Shown here one piece after another: positions 61,590 through 64,000 of a stretch of DNA of 64,000 bases. Source of the DNA: Oasisia sp. SBJ-2009 (lineage: Eukaryota; Annelida; Polychaeta; Sabellida; Siboglinidae); assembly GCA_964017155.1 (NCBI GenBank), contig OZ024857.1, forward strand, positions 4,442,869 to 4,506,868, read 5' to 3'. The position numbers and the translations under genes are program-made. The notes below the pieces were generated by a model. The model saw only the letters and a list, made by a program, of their open reading frames with translations, did no database searches and was not told the origin of the DNA. Numbering within the stretch: position 1 is the stretch's first letter; each line of letters begins with the position of its first letter.

Positions 61590-64000
61590 TAATATGCAGA
61601 TGTTGTAGTACCTCAGGTATTGCAATACCTCAGGGAGTTTGACGCCCCTGCCATGCAGAGTTGTAAACCACTGCCTTGTGGTACCGGTTCTTGTCAGAAC
61701 CGAAGTCTAAGGGAGCAAACCCTAACCAGAAAACCATGTCACTGTGGCAGCATCAAGGGCGGTTGATGTATGGAACTCCCAACATCTCTCGACTAGCCAC
61801 TGGAGGGACAAATAGATTGCGCCTGTCTTGACATGTTCTTGCCGGTGTGAGACTTCTATTTGTTCCCCGAGAGAGTGTCGCTAGTAACTTGCAAAAGCCA
61901 GCGGCACTTCAACACTTTTTGCTAGCAGCTTCCATGAAATGTACAATTGCACGAAGCCCCATACTGGATCGGCCGTCGCCCGGGTTACCAAGGACCGCGC
62001 TGCTCGACCTCATCTTCCGTCGACAGTGGAAAATCAGCTAGGAAGAAGAAGACAAAGAAGACAACTACTGACAATTGGACAATGGAACGTCAGGACTCTC
62101 CTCGACCGAGATGGAGCTAACCGACCATAAAGACGTACGGCATTAGTAGCAATGGAACTTGCCAAATACAACATCGACATCGCCGCTCTATGCGAAAAAA
62201 GGTTCTCAGAGTCTGGTTGTCTCAACGACTTGGACTACTCTTTCTTCTGGAGTGGCAAACCCGATGGAGAAAGAAGGGAGGCCGGAGTGGGTTTTGCTAT
62301 CACGAAGAATATCGTCACAAAGCTGACAGAAATGCCACGGCCAGTAAGTGACAGAATCATGACGATGAGACTACCTCTGAGCAAAGACAACTTTGCTACA
62401 ATTATCAGCGTGTACGCCCCAATAATGACAAACCCAGATGAAAACAAGGAGGCCTTCTACAACCAGCTGGCAAGTGTGCTCAGTGGCATCCCTCGTACAG
62501 ATAAGCTACTGCTGATAGGATACTTCAATGCGAGGATAGGAAGAGAAAATGACAAGTGGCGCTTGGTCATGGGCAAACATGGGATTGGGAAATGTAACTC
62601 CAATGGCGAGCTTCTACTAGCTCTGTGCTCTGAGTTCGAAATGATAGTGACGAACACCAGGTTCAAGCAGAAGGATGAACGAAAGACCACCTGACTGCAG
62701 CAGACTGCACCAACTAATCACCAATGCCTGGGAGGTGGGTTCTGTACCACAAGCATGGAAGGATGCCAGCATTGTAACCATCTACAAGAAAGGTGATCGA
62801 ACAGACTGTGGGAACTATAGAGGAATCTCTCTTCTTTCCATAGCAGGCAAGATCTTCGCCAGGATTCTCCTCAACAGACTATCTACCCACATAACACCAG
62901 AGGTAGTTCGGGAGACTCAATGTGGCTTCAGAGGTAACTGGCGCACCGTGGATATGACATTTTTTCTCCGACAACTACAAGAAAAGTGCATTGAGCAGGA
63001 CCGACCACTGTACATGGTATTTGTCGACTTCATTAATGCGTTCGATACAGTTGGGAGGACCGGGTTATGGCAGCTACTGAGGGAGTATGGCTGCCCAGAG
63101 AAGTTCACAACAATGATCGACGCACTATATACCGGATTGGTGGCGAATGTTAGTGTTGGACGGGAAGTCTCGGAATCGTTCAGTGTCACAAATGGGGTCA
63201 AGCAAAGTTGTGTACTGGCCCTCACACTCTTCTCCATCTTCCTATCAGCAATGCTCGACGAGGCTTTCCGAGGCTTGGGGGATGGCATCTACATACAGTC
63301 CAGACAGAGCGCTGACCTATTCAACGCCGCACACTTCAGAGCGAAGATGAAGACTACTCGGATACTGATGAGAGAGCTGCTATTCACAGATGACAGTGCA
63401 CTGGTTGCACACTCTGCTGAAGAGATGCAGAATATAGTGGATGATTTCTCCAATGCGTCAAAGAAGTTCGGCCTGAAGATTAACATCAAGAAGACCGAGG
63501 TGCTGTATCAACCCAACTCTACAGGAACCCGAGAGGAGGATATCATGGTTGATGGAAACAAGCTGAACTCTGTTCTGGAATTCACCTACATCGGAAGCAC
63601 TAAATCAAGTAATGGATGCATTGACGATGAAATACAGAGGAGGATGGCCAAGGCTAGTGCATCTTTCGGCCGACTACGTCAGAGACTCTGGAACGACCAC
63701 CATGTGTCCATGCGGTTTAAGGGCAAGATATACCGTGCAATCGTGCTGTCCACCCTCCTATGTGGAGCCGAGGCATGGTCAGTGTACAGACGACAGGTGA
63801 AAAAGCTGCATGCCTTCATGATGCGACATCTGCGTTCGATCATGAGGATAACCTGGATGGACAAAGTGACAAACAAGGAAATATTCGAACGGACAGGGCT
63901 GCCATCAGAAAGAATCTCCGGTGGATTGGGCACCTCATGAGGATGTCACCAGACAGGCTACCGAAGCAGGTTCTCTACTCTCAACTGTCTTCTGGTCACA
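61590..64000 (+). mobile_element. RTE/BovB-like LINE, internally deleted, continues off the right edge
   Basis: Endonuclease part: GQWNVRTLLDRDGA (62066-62110), a stop at 62128, then MELAKYNIDIAALCEKRFSE, ISVYAPIM, LIGYFNARIG. It breaks off at about 62690 before the SDH end of the endonuclease. The RT part starts at once in another frame (62675-63940): KDASIVTIYKKGDRTDCGNY, LYMVFVDFINAFDTVGR, LLFTDDSALVAHS, INIKKTEVLYQP, YIGSTKSS. A frameshift near 63920 precedes LRWIGHLMRM. The linker between the domains is deleted. These are features of RTE elements such as those mis-annotated as craniofacial development protein 2. Confidence 0.8.

Overview
The window is animal nuclear DNA: genes are split by GT-AG introns, and the sequence is AT-rich and full of microsatellites, minisatellites, MITEs and broken retrotransposons. 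The host genes recognised are an adenosine deaminase growth factor (ADA2/ADGF), an ionotropic glutamate receptor and a membrane-anchored methyltransferase. Together with the repeat families (CR1 with an esterase-like ORF1, RTE/BovB-like, Rex1-like, Polinton/adintovirus-like, tyrosine-recombinase-retroelement-like) they suggest a marine invertebrate such as a mollusc or a lancelet-like animal. The species cannot be fixed from sequence alone.

Layout. 0-22.4 kb is an ADGF cluster. Exon 1 of one copy (A) lies on the minus strand at 707-1046 and runs off the left edge. A second copy (B) lies on the plus strand from 11183 to 22363, with eight recognisable exons; the short exon expected between exons 2 and 4 was not securely found. 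A third, broken copy (C: exons 7 and 8, minus strand, 9744-10836) sits between them. The space between A and C holds MITEs, a transposon with repeated 15-bp subterminal motifs (4888-7745) and nested inverted-repeat elements (8043-9650). Intron 2/3 of copy B holds an internally inverted transposon gene and a 40-copy, 39-bp minisatellite. A 52-bp minisatellite before exon 7 is a tandem amplification of that exon's own splice acceptor and first codons, and it is also present in copy C.

22.4-31 kb is gene-poor: simple repeats, MITEs and a LINE fragment. 31.7-34.1 kb is a GC-richer decayed Polinton/adintovirus-like segment (packaging ATPase, core-like protein, two unassigned proteins, integrase start). 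34.6-36.8 kb holds two copies of one MITE. 37.3-40.4 kb holds a gag-like ORF and an SGNH-hydrolase ORF separated by 92-bp and 266-bp tandem repeats. 43.0-44.5 kb is a two-exon methyltransferase gene that looks intact. 46.8-51.7 kb is a nearly full-length but mutated CR1-like LINE on the minus strand. 52.5-55.3 kb is a fold-back element whose long inverted arms enclose a plausible two-exon gene for a polyproline plus C2HC zinc-finger protein; I consider it the best candidate here for an undescribed system. 55.3-56.6 kb is a Rex1-like pseudogene. 57.2-61.2 kb carries four exons of an ionotropic glutamate receptor on the minus strand, and 61.6-64.0 kb an RTE-like LINE with an internal deletion.

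Few of these genes work together. The host genes are unrelated, and the main theme is transposable elements reshaping a duplicated ADGF locus, including its promoter and its splice sites.
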